From positions 1-31,096 of the forward strand of contig DGXE01000071.1 of assembly GCA_002395525.1 (NCBI GenBank): DNA of 31,096 bases, in the 5' to 3' direction. The notes under the pieces are model-generated. The model worked only from the letters and a program-made list of their open reading frames with translations. It was not told where the DNA came from and made no database searches. A program made the position numbers and the translations under genes. Of the stretch, positions 22,633 through 29,607 are shown in pieces; within the stretch, counting starts at the first letter, position 1, and each line of letters opens with the position of its first letter. Source of the DNA: Ruminococcus sp. UBA4240 (GTDB taxonomy: Bacteria > Bacillota > Clostridia > Oscillospirales > Ruminococcaceae).

Positions 22633-23694
22633 TTAGAACCCCTTTGCGGCGTTGAGAGCCTTTTCCATCTCTTCCCTGTCGGTGCAGTAGTCCATGGCGG
22701 TCTCATAGGTGATTAGGTCACGTCTGTAATACCTGGCAAGGGCATCGTTCATGGTGCACATACCCTCCCTGGAGCCTGCCTGAATGGTGGATTCAAGCTG
22801 GGCAAGCTTTCCTGTCTTGATAAGGTTCCTTACGGCATCTGTGCCTATCATGATCTCAAGGGCGGCAAGTCTGCCGGAGCCGTCAGCCTTGGGCACAAGG
22901 TTCTGGGAGATGATGCCGGCCACCTGATTTGCAAAGGAGGCACGGATCTGCTCCTGTACGCTCTCCGGGCAGGCATCCACTATTCTGTCTATGGTGAGGG
23001 CTGCACTGGATGTGTGCAGGGTGCCCAGCACCAGATGGCCTGTCTCAGCCGCAAGGATGGCAAGCCTTATGGTCTCGAAGTCACGCAGCTCGCCTACAAG
23101 GATGATGTCCGGGTCCTCACGCAGGGCACTTCTCAGGGCGGATACAATGTCCTGTGTATCACGTCCCAGCTCCCTCTGGTGGATGGTGGCAAGGGCGGGC
23201 TCGTATCTGTACTCTATGGGATCCTCAATGGAGATGATGTGTACAGCCTTTGTGTGGTTGATGTGGTCGAGCATTGCGGAAAGGGTGGTGGACTTGCCGG
23301 AGCCGGTAGGTCCTGTTACAAGGATAAGCCCTCTCTTCTTCTCAGCCAGCTTCTTTATGATGGGAGGGAGTTTGAGCTCCTCAAAGGAGGGGATGTAGGT
23401 GTTCAGCAGACGAATGCTGCACGCCAGCTTGCCGTTCTGCCTGAACACGTTCACTCTCTGCCTTGCACCATTGGACAGCTCAAAGGAGAAGTCAATGTCG
23501 TGTCCGTCGGAAAGCACCCTCTGCTGCTCGGGAGTGAGCAGGGAAAGTATGGCTCTGTTCACGGTGAGGTCGTCAAGATCCCCGTAGGGTTCCAGAAGGC
23601 CGTTTACTCTGATGACGGTGGGAGCACCTACGGTCAGATGTATGTCTGATGCGCCCTTTTCCCTTGCGCCTAATACAAATTCTTCAAATGTCAT
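22633..23694 (-). CDS. pilT: PilT-type twitching-motility ATPase
   Basis: A 353-residue retraction ATPase of type IV pili. Motifs: Walker A GPTGSGKS (128-135), Asp box SIEDPIEYRYE (155-165), Walker B DIILVGELRD (196-205) and His box GHLVLGTLHTSSA (219-231). The N-terminal PAS-like part (SDIHLTVGAPTVIRVNG) is also typical. PilT assembles as a hexamer at the membrane base and depolymerises the pilus. No pilin or assembly genes are in the window. GGGAGG precedes the ATG. The CobU-like gene ends 13 bp upstream, so these two are cotranscribed from the promoter at 24405-24433. Confidence 0.95.
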   Translation of the reverse strand: MTFEEFVLGAREKGASDIHLTVGAPTVIRVNGLLEPYGDLDDLTVNRAILSLLTPEQQRVLSDGHDIDFSFELSNGARQRVNVFRQNGKLACSIRLLNTYIPSFEELKLPPIIKKLAEKKRGLILVTGPTGSGKSTTLSAMLDHINHTKAVHIISIEDPIEYRYEPALATIHQRELGRDTQDIVSALRSALREDPDIILVGELRDFETIRLAILAAETGHLVLGTLHTSSAALTIDRIVDACPESVQEQIRASFANQVAGIISQNLVPKADGSGRLAALEIMIGTDAVRNLIKTGKLAQLESTIQAGSREGMCTMNDALARYYRRDLITYETAMDYCTDREEMEKALNAAKGF

Positions 23695-23707
23695 GTTATG
23701 TCCTCCC

Positions 23708-24253
23708 TTACTTTATCTTAAACTGTATGCCGCTGACGGACAGGTATACGTCGCTGGACATATTGGCAACACGCTGGTTGACGCTGCCCAGTATCTGCTT
23801 GCAGAGCTTCATCATGGGATCCCCGGGGTCTATGGAGAAGCCGGTCTCAATGGACAATACGATGCCGTCCGCACCGTTTACCGCCAGCAGGTCGTAGAGA
23901 TCCTGCACCTCTGCGGATATCTTCTTTGTGATCTCGTGGCGCTCATCGTCGGATATGTCCACTTTGCCCCCTGTGAGTATGCGCACACGGTTGAGGGTAT
24001 ATCCTGCAAGACTGTCCAGCACCACGAACTTGTGATTCTTCACGTAGTCGGTGAGAGTGCCGTCAACGCCTATCTCCACGTCCCACTTGACGAAGTTCAT
24101 TTCGTTTGACACCTCAAGGCGGTGCAAGGAATCAGGGTCGGGCAGGGCACTGGTCACAAGGTACAGCACATTGTCGCACTTTTCAAGATAGCTGACTGCC
24201 CACCTTGATTTGCCGCTCTTGTACCCGCCTGTGACGAATATGGTTTTTGACAT
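23708..24253 (-). CDS. CobU-like P-loop protein lacking the guanylylation histidine
   Basis: A 181-residue protein of the CobU fold (adenosylcobinamide kinase/guanylyltransferase). The P-loop TGGYKSGKSRWA (GGYKSGKS at 9-16) and the C-terminal GSVNQRVANMSSDVYLSVSGIQFKIK are conserved. In true CobU a histidine within an RIxxHRxxRPxxW stretch carries the guanylyl group. Here the aligned stretch is R45-L-E-V-S49-N50 to W57, so the histidine is serine and the following arginine asparagine. The NEVG motif is also replaced by IETG. No cobalamin gene lies nearby. The protein probably keeps nucleotide binding but not guanylyltransfer. The ribosome site GGAGG can pair with CCTC just before the ATG (GAGG-TTT-CCTC), which may lower translation. 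It is cotranscribed with pilT. Confidence 0.82.
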   Translation of the reverse strand: MSKTIFVTGGYKSGKSRWAVSYLEKCDNVLYLVTSALPDPDSLHRLEVSNEMNFVKWDVEIGVDGTLTDYVKNHKFVVLDSLAGYTLNRVRILTGGKVDISDDERHEITKKISAEVQDLYDLLAVNGADGIVLSIETGFSIDPGDPMMKLCKQILGSVNQRVANMSSDVYLSVSGIQFKIK

Positions 24254-24270
24254 TGAGGAAACCTCCTTTA

Positions 24271-24298
24271 GAAGTTAGAGATTAGATGTTAGAAGTTA
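24271..24298. repeat. GAAGTTA heptamer run in the leader of the CobU-like/pilT operon
   Basis: GAAGTTA (24271), GAGATTA (24278), GATGTTA (24285) and GAAGTTA (24292) are four exact-phase heptamers directly upstream of the ribosome site of the minus-strand gene. The block ATGATGACCATA follows at 24306. The rest of the 24254-24588 gap holds ATTACTT-type heptamers (24370-24400) and two divergent promoters. Confidence 0.8.
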
Positions 24299-24404
24299 GA
24301 TCCATGATGATGACCATACAGCTTTGCTGCCTCTGACGGTGCAGAAGGTCAACATTTTGATTATCAGTCATCATTGCTTATTACTTATTACACATTACTT
24401 GTCT

Positions 24405-24433
24405 ATAATATCATAATAAAACAAATTTTTCAA
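24405..24433 (-). promoter_or_regulatory. Promoter of the CobU-like/pilT operon
   Basis: On the minus strand TTGAAA (24428-24433), a 17-bp spacer and TATTAT (24405-24410) form a sigma-A match. The predicted leader of about 145 nt includes the heptamer runs. Confidence 0.65.
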
Positions 24434-24516
24434 GTTTTTGTTAATTCTTTGTCTGATTTGTAGGTATTTGGGGAGAATTTTTGCTATTTTTCACAAATAT
24501 CTGTGGGGAATAGCCC

Positions 24517-24545
24517 TTGCAATCATCGCCGGGATGTGCTATACT
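24517..24545 (+). promoter_or_regulatory. Aminotransferase promoter
   Basis: TTGCAA (24517-24522), a 17-bp spacer and TATACT (24540-24545) with an extended TGC lie about 44 bp upstream of the aminotransferase start. Confidence 0.7.
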
Positions 24546-24588
24546 TGAAGTGATACATATTGCTGTAAAGCTATAAAGGAGATTGGAT

Positions 24589-25770
24589 ATGGAATACAGA
24601 TTTTCCGACAAGGTGCTTTCACTGCAGCCCTCTGCCATAAGGGAGATACTCAAAATGACCTCTCAGCCCGGTATGATATCATTCTCAGCGGGCAACCCCG
24701 CCCCCGACGCATTCCCCGTGGAGCAGATACGTGCCATCACTGCGGACATACTGGACAAGGATCCTGTTGCTGCTCTCCAGTACAGCATCACAGAGGGCTA
24801 TACCCCCCTGCGTGATGCGGTAAAGGCACGCCTTGCCGGCAAAAACTGCTTTGACCCGGACAGGGACGACCTTATCATCACCTCCGGGGGGCAGCAGGCA
24901 TCGGAGCTCAGCTGCAAGATATTCCTCAACGAGGGGGACACCCTTATCGCCGAGGAGCCAAGCTTCATAGGCTGCCTCAACGCATTCCGCTCCTACAATG
25001 CAAATCTTGTGGGCGTGGAGATGGACGACGAGGGCATGAATGCCGCCAAGCTGGAGGAAACAGTCCGGACACAGCCCAATGTAAAGCTGGTGTACCTTAT
25101 CCCCAACTTCCAGAACCCCTCCGGGCGCTGCATGAGCGCAAAGCGCCGCAAAGAGATATACGACCTTGCCTGCAAATATGACTTCTGCATCATAGAGGAC
25201 GACCCCTACGGTGAGCTTCGCTTTGCCGGGGAGCCTATCCCCTCCATAAAGAGCCTTGACACCGAGGGACGGGTCATCTACGCCGGCAGCTTTTCAAAGG
25301 TCATCTCCCCGGGTATGCGTGTGGGATTCGTTGCCGCAGACCCTAAGATCATCGCAAAGATAACCGTGTGCAAGCAGGTGTCCGACGTTCACTCGAACAT
25401 ACTGGCACAGATGATATGCCACCGCCTGCTGACGGAATACGATTTTGAGGCGCATCTGGAGCATCTGCGTGAGATATACCGCCGCAAATACAGCATAATG
25501 GCAAAGGCCATCGAGGACAACTTCCCCCCTGAGGTGGAGGTGACACATCCCGAGGGCGGCCTGTTCATCTGGTGTACTCTCCCCGAGGGCAGCGATATGC
25601 TGGCATTCGTAAAGCGTGCCATAGAGCACAAGGTGGCTGTTGTTCCCGGCACCGCCTTCTTAGAGGACGAATCGAAGTCCTCCCGCTCCTTCCGCATGAA
25701 CTTCTCCACCCCCACAGATGAACAGCTTGTAAAGGGCTGCGAGATACTCGGCAAATTACTTAGTGAATAG
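24589..25770 (+). CDS. PLP-dependent aminotransferase (MocR/2-aminoadipate-transaminase-like, class I/II)
   Basis: A 393-residue fold-type I aminotransferase. Diagnostic parts are ISFSAGNPAPDAFP, LQYSITEGYTPLRDAV, ITSGGQQASELSCKIFL, YLIPNFQNPSGRCMS, IIEDDPYGELRF (cofactor aspartate) and YAGSFSKVISPGMRVGFV with the PLP lysine K237. The pattern matches the subgroup containing LysN/2-aminoadipate and aromatic transaminases. There is no N-terminal GntR helix-turn-helix, so it is an enzyme rather than a MocR regulator. The amino donor is not readable. The ATG at 24589 is chosen because AGGAG lies eight bases upstream; a TTG six bases earlier is too close to that site. The stop codon lies in a 14-bp repeat unit. 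Confidence 0.92.
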   Translation: MEYRFSDKVLSLQPSAIREILKMTSQPGMISFSAGNPAPDAFPVEQIRAITADILDKDPVAALQYSITEGYTPLRDAVKARLAGKNCFDPDRDDLIITSGGQQASELSCKIFLNEGDTLIAEEPSFIGCLNAFRSYNANLVGVEMDDEGMNAAKLEETVRTQPNVKLVYLIPNFQNPSGRCMSAKRRKEIYDLACKYDFCIIEDDPYGELRFAGEPIPSIKSLDTEGRVIYAGSFSKVISPGMRVGFVAADPKIIAKITVCKQVSDVHSNILAQMICHRLLTEYDFEAHLEHLREIYRRKYSIMAKAIEDNFPPEVEVTHPEGGLFIWCTLPEGSDMLAFVKRAIEHKVAVVPGTAFLEDESKSSRSFRMNFSTPTDEQLVKGCEILGKLLSE

Positions 25771-25860
25771 CTAATAGTGAATAGCTGTCAGCGACAAAAA
25801 ATGCGGGCTTTATTCCCGCTATCCCCGCCTTGCTTTATTTTGTGCGGAAAGTGTACAGCC
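25762..25860. repeat. 14-bp tandem repeats containing the aminotransferase stop codon, plus associated block
   Basis: AGTGAATAGCTAAT (25762-25775) and AGTGAATAGCTGTC (25776-25789) follow in tandem. The TAG stop (25768-25770) is inside the first copy. AGCGACA, a GCGGGC..CCCGC mini-hairpin and CTATCCCCGCCTTGC follow, the same order as at 12023-12080. Confidence 0.85.
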
Positions 25861-25870
25861 GGACGGTGAA

Positions 25871-25941
25871 CCGATGGCTTGTCCCCCTTTTTCGTCTGCA
25901 AAAGCGATGCTTTTGCACTGACAGAGGGGGCGAGCCATCGG
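25871..25941. repeat. Long imperfect inverted repeat (71 bp)
   Basis: CCGATGGCT (25871-25879) pairs with AGCCATCGG (25933-25941); CCCCC pairs with GGGGG, and the inner GCAAAAGC (25898-25905) pairs with GCTTTTGC (25909-25916) around a 3-nt loop. The full element would fold as one long hairpin. A degraded relative lies at 28381-28425. It lies between the aminotransferase gene and the metal-efflux promoter. The region 25942-25991 carries ATTACTT-type repeats. Confidence 0.8.
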
Positions 25942-25991
25942 CTTCCCGTCAGCTTTATACCTATTACTTATCACTTTTTTCTCTTTTCCTC

Positions 25992-26020
25992 TTGACAAAT
26001 CAAAAAAAAGGTGGTATACT
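25992..26020 (+). promoter_or_regulatory. Promoter of the metal-efflux operon
   Basis: A perfect TTGACA (25992-25997), a 17-bp spacer containing A8 and TATACT (26015-26020) with an extended TGG make this one of the strongest promoters in the window. The operator-like palindrome begins three bases downstream of the -10 box. Confidence 0.85.
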
Positions 26021-26022
26021 AT

Positions 26023-26048
26023 AACAAATGAATGAATGTTCATTTGTT
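26023..26048 (+). promoter_or_regulatory. ArsR/SmtB-type metal-sensor operator
   Basis: AACAAATGAA (26023-26032) and TTCATTTGTT (26039-26048) are perfect 10-bp complements separated by six bases. The core TGAA-N6-TTCA matches the 12-2-12 operator core of ArsR/SmtB metalloregulators such as SmtB, CzrA and ZiaR. It overlaps the expected transcription start, so a bound repressor would block transcription until metal is sensed. No arsR-type gene lies in the window. Confidence 0.75.
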
Positions 26049-26074
26049 CAATCAATTTCAAATGAGGTGCTGAT

Positions 26075-26293
26075 ATGAAAAAGACCTATAATATCGACGT
26101 GGACTGCGCAAACTGTGCAAACAAGATGGAGACAGCCGCAAACAAGGTGGCAGGTGTAAGGGGCTGTACCGTAAACTTCATGACACTGAAAATGAACGTG
26201 GAGTTTGAGGAGGGGGCTGACCCCAAGACCGTTATGCCCGAGGTGCTCAAGGCCTGCAAAAAGGTTGAGAGCGACTGCGACATAAGCTTCTGA
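26075..26293 (+). CDS. Free-standing heavy-metal-associated (HMA) domain protein
   Basis: A 72-residue protein consisting of a single HMA ferredoxin-like domain: YNIDVDCANCANKMETAANKVAGVRGCTVNFMTLKMNVEF. The metal-binding pair C11 and C14 lies in DCANC (the classical GMTCxxC with a changed lead-in). C31 and two C-terminal cysteines add possible ligands. It would bind a soft metal ion in the cytosol and pass it to the ATPase encoded four bases downstream, which has no HMA domain of its own. GAGGTG lies five bases before the ATG. Expression is expected to follow the ArsR-type operator. Confidence 0.9.
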   Translation: MKKTYNIDVDCANCANKMETAANKVAGVRGCTVNFMTLKMNVEFEEGADPKTVMPEVLKACKKVESDCDISF

Positions 26294-26297
26294 TGCC

Positions 26298-28190
26298 ATG
26301 AACAGGAAACAGAAAAAAATGCTCTTTCGCATAATCGCTGCGGGGGTGCTGTTGGTAGTGCTGAACCTTGTGCCTGTCACAGGGTGGGCAAGGGCGGTGC
26401 TCTTCGCCCTGCCATACCTTATCATCGGGTACGACATACTGTTAAAGGCGGCAAAGGGCATTGCAAAGGGGCAGCTCCTTGATGAGAACTTCCTCATGGC
26501 GGTGGCATCCCTGGGTGCCTTTGCCATTGCCGTTGCCGACGGGAAGGGCGATTTCAACGAAGCGGTGGCGGTAATGCTGTTCTACCAGACGGGGGAGCTT
26601 TTTGAGAGCGTTGCCGTAGGCAAAAGCCGGAAAAGCATCTCCGCACTTATGGATATACGCCCGGACAGCGCATCCATTATCCGTGAGGACGGCAGCGTGG
26701 AGCAGGTGGATCCCGATGAGGTGCCCGCAGGCTCCCTGATACAGGTGGATCCCGGTGAGAAGATACCCATAGACGGACATATCGAGGAGGGCTCCGGCAC
26801 CCTTGATACCTCCGCACTTACAGGTGAATCCCTCCCCCGTGAGGTTTTCCCCGGGGACGAGGTCATAAGCGGCTCCATAAACCTGTCCGGCAGGCTGAAG
26901 GTGCGCACCTCGAGGGAATTTGGGGAATCCACCGTATCGAAGATACTGGATCTGGTGGAGAACTCATCCTCCCGCAAATCCCGCTCGGAGAACTTCATCA
27001 CCGGCTTTGCACGGGTCTACACCCCTGTGGTGTGCTCCCTTGCCCTGGCGCTGGCGGTGCTCCCCCCTGTCATAAGCCTTATCGCAGGCAATGCTCCCAT
27101 GTGGGGGGACTGGATATACAGGGCGCTCACATTCCTTGTCATAAGCTGTCCCTGCGCCCTTGTGGTAAGCATACCCCTGGGGTTCTTTGCAGGCCTTGGG
27201 GGAGCCTCCCGTGAGGGCATACTCATAAAGGGCAGCAACTTCCTTGAAGCTCTGTCAAAGGTGGATACGGTGGTGTTCGACAAGACAGGCACCCTTACAA
27301 AGGGCTCCTTTGAGGTGGCAGGGATACACCACTGCCCCATAGATGAAAAGCTCCTCATAGAGCTTGCCGCCCATGCGGAATCCCCCTCATCCCACCCCAT
27401 AAGCAAGAGCATACAGCGTGCCTACGGCTATTCCATCGAGCAGGGGCGCATAAGGGATGTGCAGGAGATACCCGGTCAGGGCATATGCGCCGTGGTGGAC
27501 GGCAAGTCCATCGCCGCCGGCAATGAACGGCTCATGGCAGCCCGGGGCATAGCCTTCCACTCCTGCCACAGCACGGGCACCATAGTACATATAGGCATAG
27601 ACGGGGAATATGCGGGGCATATCGTCATCAGCGACAGGGTGAAGGACACCTCTGCCGCCGCCGTAAAGGGACTTAAAGCAAACGGCATACGGAAGACCGT
27701 CATGCTCACAGGGGATGCGGACAAGGTGGGCAGAGCCGTTGCGAAGGAGCTTGCCATTGATGAGGTATACACGGAGCTTCTCCCCGCCGGCAAGGTGGAA
27801 AAGGCAGAGCAGCTCCTTTCACATCAGGAAAAGGGTCACACCCTTGCCTTTGTGGGGGACGGCATAAACGACGCTCCTGTACTCTCCCGTGCGGACATAG
27901 GTATCGCAATGGGAGGCCTGGGCTCGGATGCCGCCATTGAAGCGGCTGACATCGTCATCATGGACGACGACCCCGCCAAGATACCACTTGCAGTGAGGAT
28001 AGCCCGAAAGTGCATGGGAATAGTCTACACCAACATCGCCTTTGCCATAGGCGTAAAGGTCATCTGCATGGTGCTTGGTGCGTTAGGGATAGCAAATATG
28101 TGGCTTGCAGTCTTTGCAGATGTGGGGGTGCTCATACTGTGCATACTCAACGCCATAAGAGCACTGTTTGTAAGTAAAGGTAATAAGTAA
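26298..28190 (+). CDS. P1B-type heavy-metal-exporting ATPase (Zn/Cd/Pb group)
   Basis: A 630-residue transport ATPase. Motifs: actuator loop TGES, the metal-site CPC at 284-286 (ISCPCALVVSIP), phosphorylation DKTGT (328-332), an SSHP-type HP motif (SPSSHPIS), GDGINDAP (D521) and a last helix pair VKVICMVLGALGIANMWLAVFADVGV. The conserved K and D in that final region are the marks of the Zn/Cd/Pb (P1B-2, ZntA/CadA-like) group rather than copper exporters. It should pump divalent metal out of the cell. The N-terminal HMA domain usual for CadA is absent; the preceding gene supplies it separately. No good ribosome site precedes the ATG, four bases after the HMA stop, so translational coupling is likely. 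The last codons are repeat-derived. Confidence 0.95.
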   Translation: MNRKQKKMLFRIIAAGVLLVVLNLVPVTGWARAVLFALPYLIIGYDILLKAAKGIAKGQLLDENFLMAVASLGAFAIAVADGKGDFNEAVAVMLFYQTGELFESVAVGKSRKSISALMDIRPDSASIIREDGSVEQVDPDEVPAGSLIQVDPGEKIPIDGHIEEGSGTLDTSALTGESLPREVFPGDEVISGSINLSGRLKVRTSREFGESTVSKILDLVENSSSRKSRSENFITGFARVYTPVVCSLALALAVLPPVISLIAGNAPMWGDWIYRALTFLVISCPCALVVSIPLGFFAGLGGASREGILIKGSNFLEALSKVDTVVFDKTGTLTKGSFEVAGIHHCPIDEKLLIELAAHAESPSSHPISKSIQRAYGYSIEQGRIRDVQEIPGQGICAVVDGKSIAAGNERLMAARGIAFHSCHSTGTIVHIGIDGEYAGHIVISDRVKDTSAAAVKGLKANGIRKTVMLTGDADKVGRAVAKELAIDEVYTELLPAGKVEKAEQLLSHQEKGHTLAFVGDGINDAPVLSRADIGIAMGGLGSDAAIEAADIVIMDDDPAKIPLAVRIARKCMGIVYTNIAFAIGVKVICMVLGALGIANMWLAVFADVGVLILCILNAIRALFVSKGNK

Positions 28191-28204
28191 TAAGTAACAG
28201 GTGA
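28170..28204. repeat. TAAGTAA heptamer run containing the ATPase stop codon
   Basis: GTAAGTA (28170), AAGGTAA (28177), TAAGTAA (28184), TAAGTAA (28191) and CAGGTGA (28198) follow at 7-bp spacing. The TAA stop lies at 28188-28190. The C-terminal residues VSKGNK are encoded by the run. Confidence 0.8.
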
Positions 28205-28278
28205 GGCTGACAGGAAGCCGGAGGCTTTCGCCCTCTGTTCCTGTATTATGATAACTGACGATTTCGTTTCATCTCCTT

Positions 28279-28313
28279 AAAAAAGGCTGCCGCCGCAGGG
28301 GTTCCTGCGGCGG
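28279..28313 (-). terminator. Terminator of the second ECF sigma/anti-sigma operon
   Basis: CCGCCGCAGG (28290-28299) and CCTGCGGCGG (28304-28313) form a perfect 10-bp stem with loop GGTT. On the minus strand it is followed by CAGCC and a T6 run (28279-28284). The stem core equals that at 12099-12127. It may also slow the converging metal-efflux transcript, although the plus-strand tail is not T-rich. Confidence 0.8.
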
Positions 28314-28320
28314 TAATGCT

Positions 28321-28425
28321 TTATGAATGCATAATGAATGGTTGCGACAGGGAACTGTTTGCCAATTTCCTGTTTTTTCTGCAAAAGCTCCATTTTTGCG
28401 GGAATAGAGGGTGTTAGCCATCAGG
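28321..28425. repeat. Degenerate composite repeat between convergent genes
   Basis: The stretch opens with AATGCATAATGAATGGTTG and CGACAGGGA, remnants of the 32-bp module. From 28381 it matches the right half of the inverted repeat at 25871-25941: GCAAAAGC, TTTTTGC, AGAGGGTG and AGCCATCAGG (28416-28425). No coding sequence is present in 28191-28437. Confidence 0.65.
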
Positions 28426-28433
28426 TCTCCGTA

Positions 28434-28461
28434 TCAGCTATTCACCATTAGCTGTTAGCTG
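28434..28461. repeat. Heptamer run encoding the C-terminus of the second anti-sigma protein
   Basis: On the minus strand CAGCTAA (twice), TGGTGAA and TAGCTGA follow in exact 7-bp phase and include the TAG stop at 28438-28440. The last residues QLTANGE are therefore read from the repeat. Confidence 0.85.
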
Positions 28462-29607
28462 ATTTATGTCAATGTATCCTGTATCGTATATAAGGTAGAG
28501 TATGCCGTTTTCGTCGGAGGTGCGCACACATAGCCCGGAAGAGGTGATGTACACCCTCACAGGCTCGGCGCTGCTGCCTTCCGGGGGATAGAAGTCCACC
28601 GTGCGGCGTATGCCCTGGGGAGGGGTGGTCTGCCGCTGAGGCACAGCCCCACGGGAGCTGTTCACCATGGCGGTTATCAGTGATGAGAGCGACGTCCCGC
28701 TGTATTCACCGGTCTGGGAGGTCTCTGTGTCCGTGATCTCTGCCCTGCCGCCTGCATAGGGCTTGACATAGTTTTCAAGGCTAAACTGCGCCGACTCCTT
28801 TACGGATACGCTGCCTGCCCCGTCCTCAGCCGCAGGGGCTGCCTCATCGTCGCTCTCCTCTGCCTCACCGGCGTCGGTGGAGGTGCCCCCGTCTGCGGAG
28901 ATGACCGTCACCTTTTCGTTTATGGTAACATCCCCGTAGGGTGTGGCAAGGGAGTGACCGTCATTCTCGCTTACGTGGGACACGGTTATATCCGTCTGTG
29001 CCCCCGCCCAGTTGTCGGGGAGGGTCAGGTGTGTGGCATCGGGAGTGGTGACTGTCTCAGGGGGAGTGGTCTCCGTGGGAGCGGTCTCAGCCGCTGTTTC
29101 CTCGGGGAGCGCAGGTGTTGTTTCCGCCGAGGCGGGAGCTGATGTTTCCATAGCGGCGGGGGCAGTGGTCACTTCCTCCCGCAGGACTGTTTCAGCGGTG
29201 GTGACGACAGGCTCGGTGCCCTGCGGCTCGGCTTCCTCCATGGCGGCGAAGTCCTCCTGCACGGGGAGCTCGGTCACAGAAACGGTGACGGGCACAGTTG
29301 TGACAAAGGTGGTCTCCTCCGCCCCATAGGTGGTTACAACTGTTGTTTCGGCGGGCATAAGGTCTGTCTGCTCCTGCTCGTTCACGGAGGACAGAGGAGC
29401 CTGTGACCTTGTGTTCACCAGTGTTACAAGGGAAACACCTATTATGGCACAGGCAGCCGCCGCCGCAGGGATCATTACCCATTTCACGGGGCGGGGAGCG
29501 GGCTTAGTGTCACGTATCCGCTTCATTTTTTCCTCTGTGCGGGAAAGGAAATCCTCTGTGGCGGTTATACTGTCAAGAGACCTTTTGTATTCCTTCATAT
29601 CAGACAT
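28438..29607 (-). CDS. Single-pass anti-sigma-like membrane protein
   Basis: A 389-residue protein. Residues 1-40 are a charged cytoplasmic segment (MSDMKEYKRSLDSITATEDFLSRTEEKMKRIRD), residues about 42-65 a membrane helix (WVMIPAAAAACAIIGVSLVTLV), and residues 70-195 a Thr/Glu/Pro/Ala-rich, probably disordered stalk. The C-terminal part (about 270-389) is a small folded segment of unknown family (RRTVDFYPPEGSSAEPVRVYITSSGLCVRTSDENGILYLIYDTGYIDIN). The gene overlaps the end of the ECF sigma gene by eight bases, and GGAGGT lies seven bases before the ATG. The arrangement suggests it holds the sigma factor at the membrane. I do not recognise a named anti-sigma domain. Confidence 0.75.
   Translation of the reverse strand: MSDMKEYKRSLDSITATEDFLSRTEEKMKRIRDTKPAPRPVKWVMIPAAAAACAIIGVSLVTLVNTRSQAPLSSVNEQEQTDLMPAETTVVTTYGAEETTFVTTVPVTVSVTELPVQEDFAAMEEAEPQGTEPVVTTAETVLREEVTTAPAAMETSAPASAETTPALPEETAAETAPTETTPPETVTTPDATHLTLPDNWAGAQTDITVSHVSENDGHSLATPYGDVTINEKVTVISADGGTSTDAGEAEESDDEAAPAAEDGAGSVSVKESAQFSLENYVKPYAGGRAEITDTETSQTGEYSGTSLSSLITAMVNSSRGAVPQRQTTPPQGIRRTVDFYPPEGSSAEPVRVYITSSGLCVRTSDENGILYLIYDTGYIDINQLTANGE

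Noticed and set aside
24583..24588. TTG at 24583 as an alternative aminotransferase start.
   Set aside because: It lies only two bases from the AGGAG site; the ATG at 24589 has normal spacing.
25830..26024. A 64-codon plus-strand open frame between the aminotransferase and metal-efflux genes.
   Set aside because: It runs through the long inverted repeat and into the efflux promoter, has no ribosome site and resembles no known protein.
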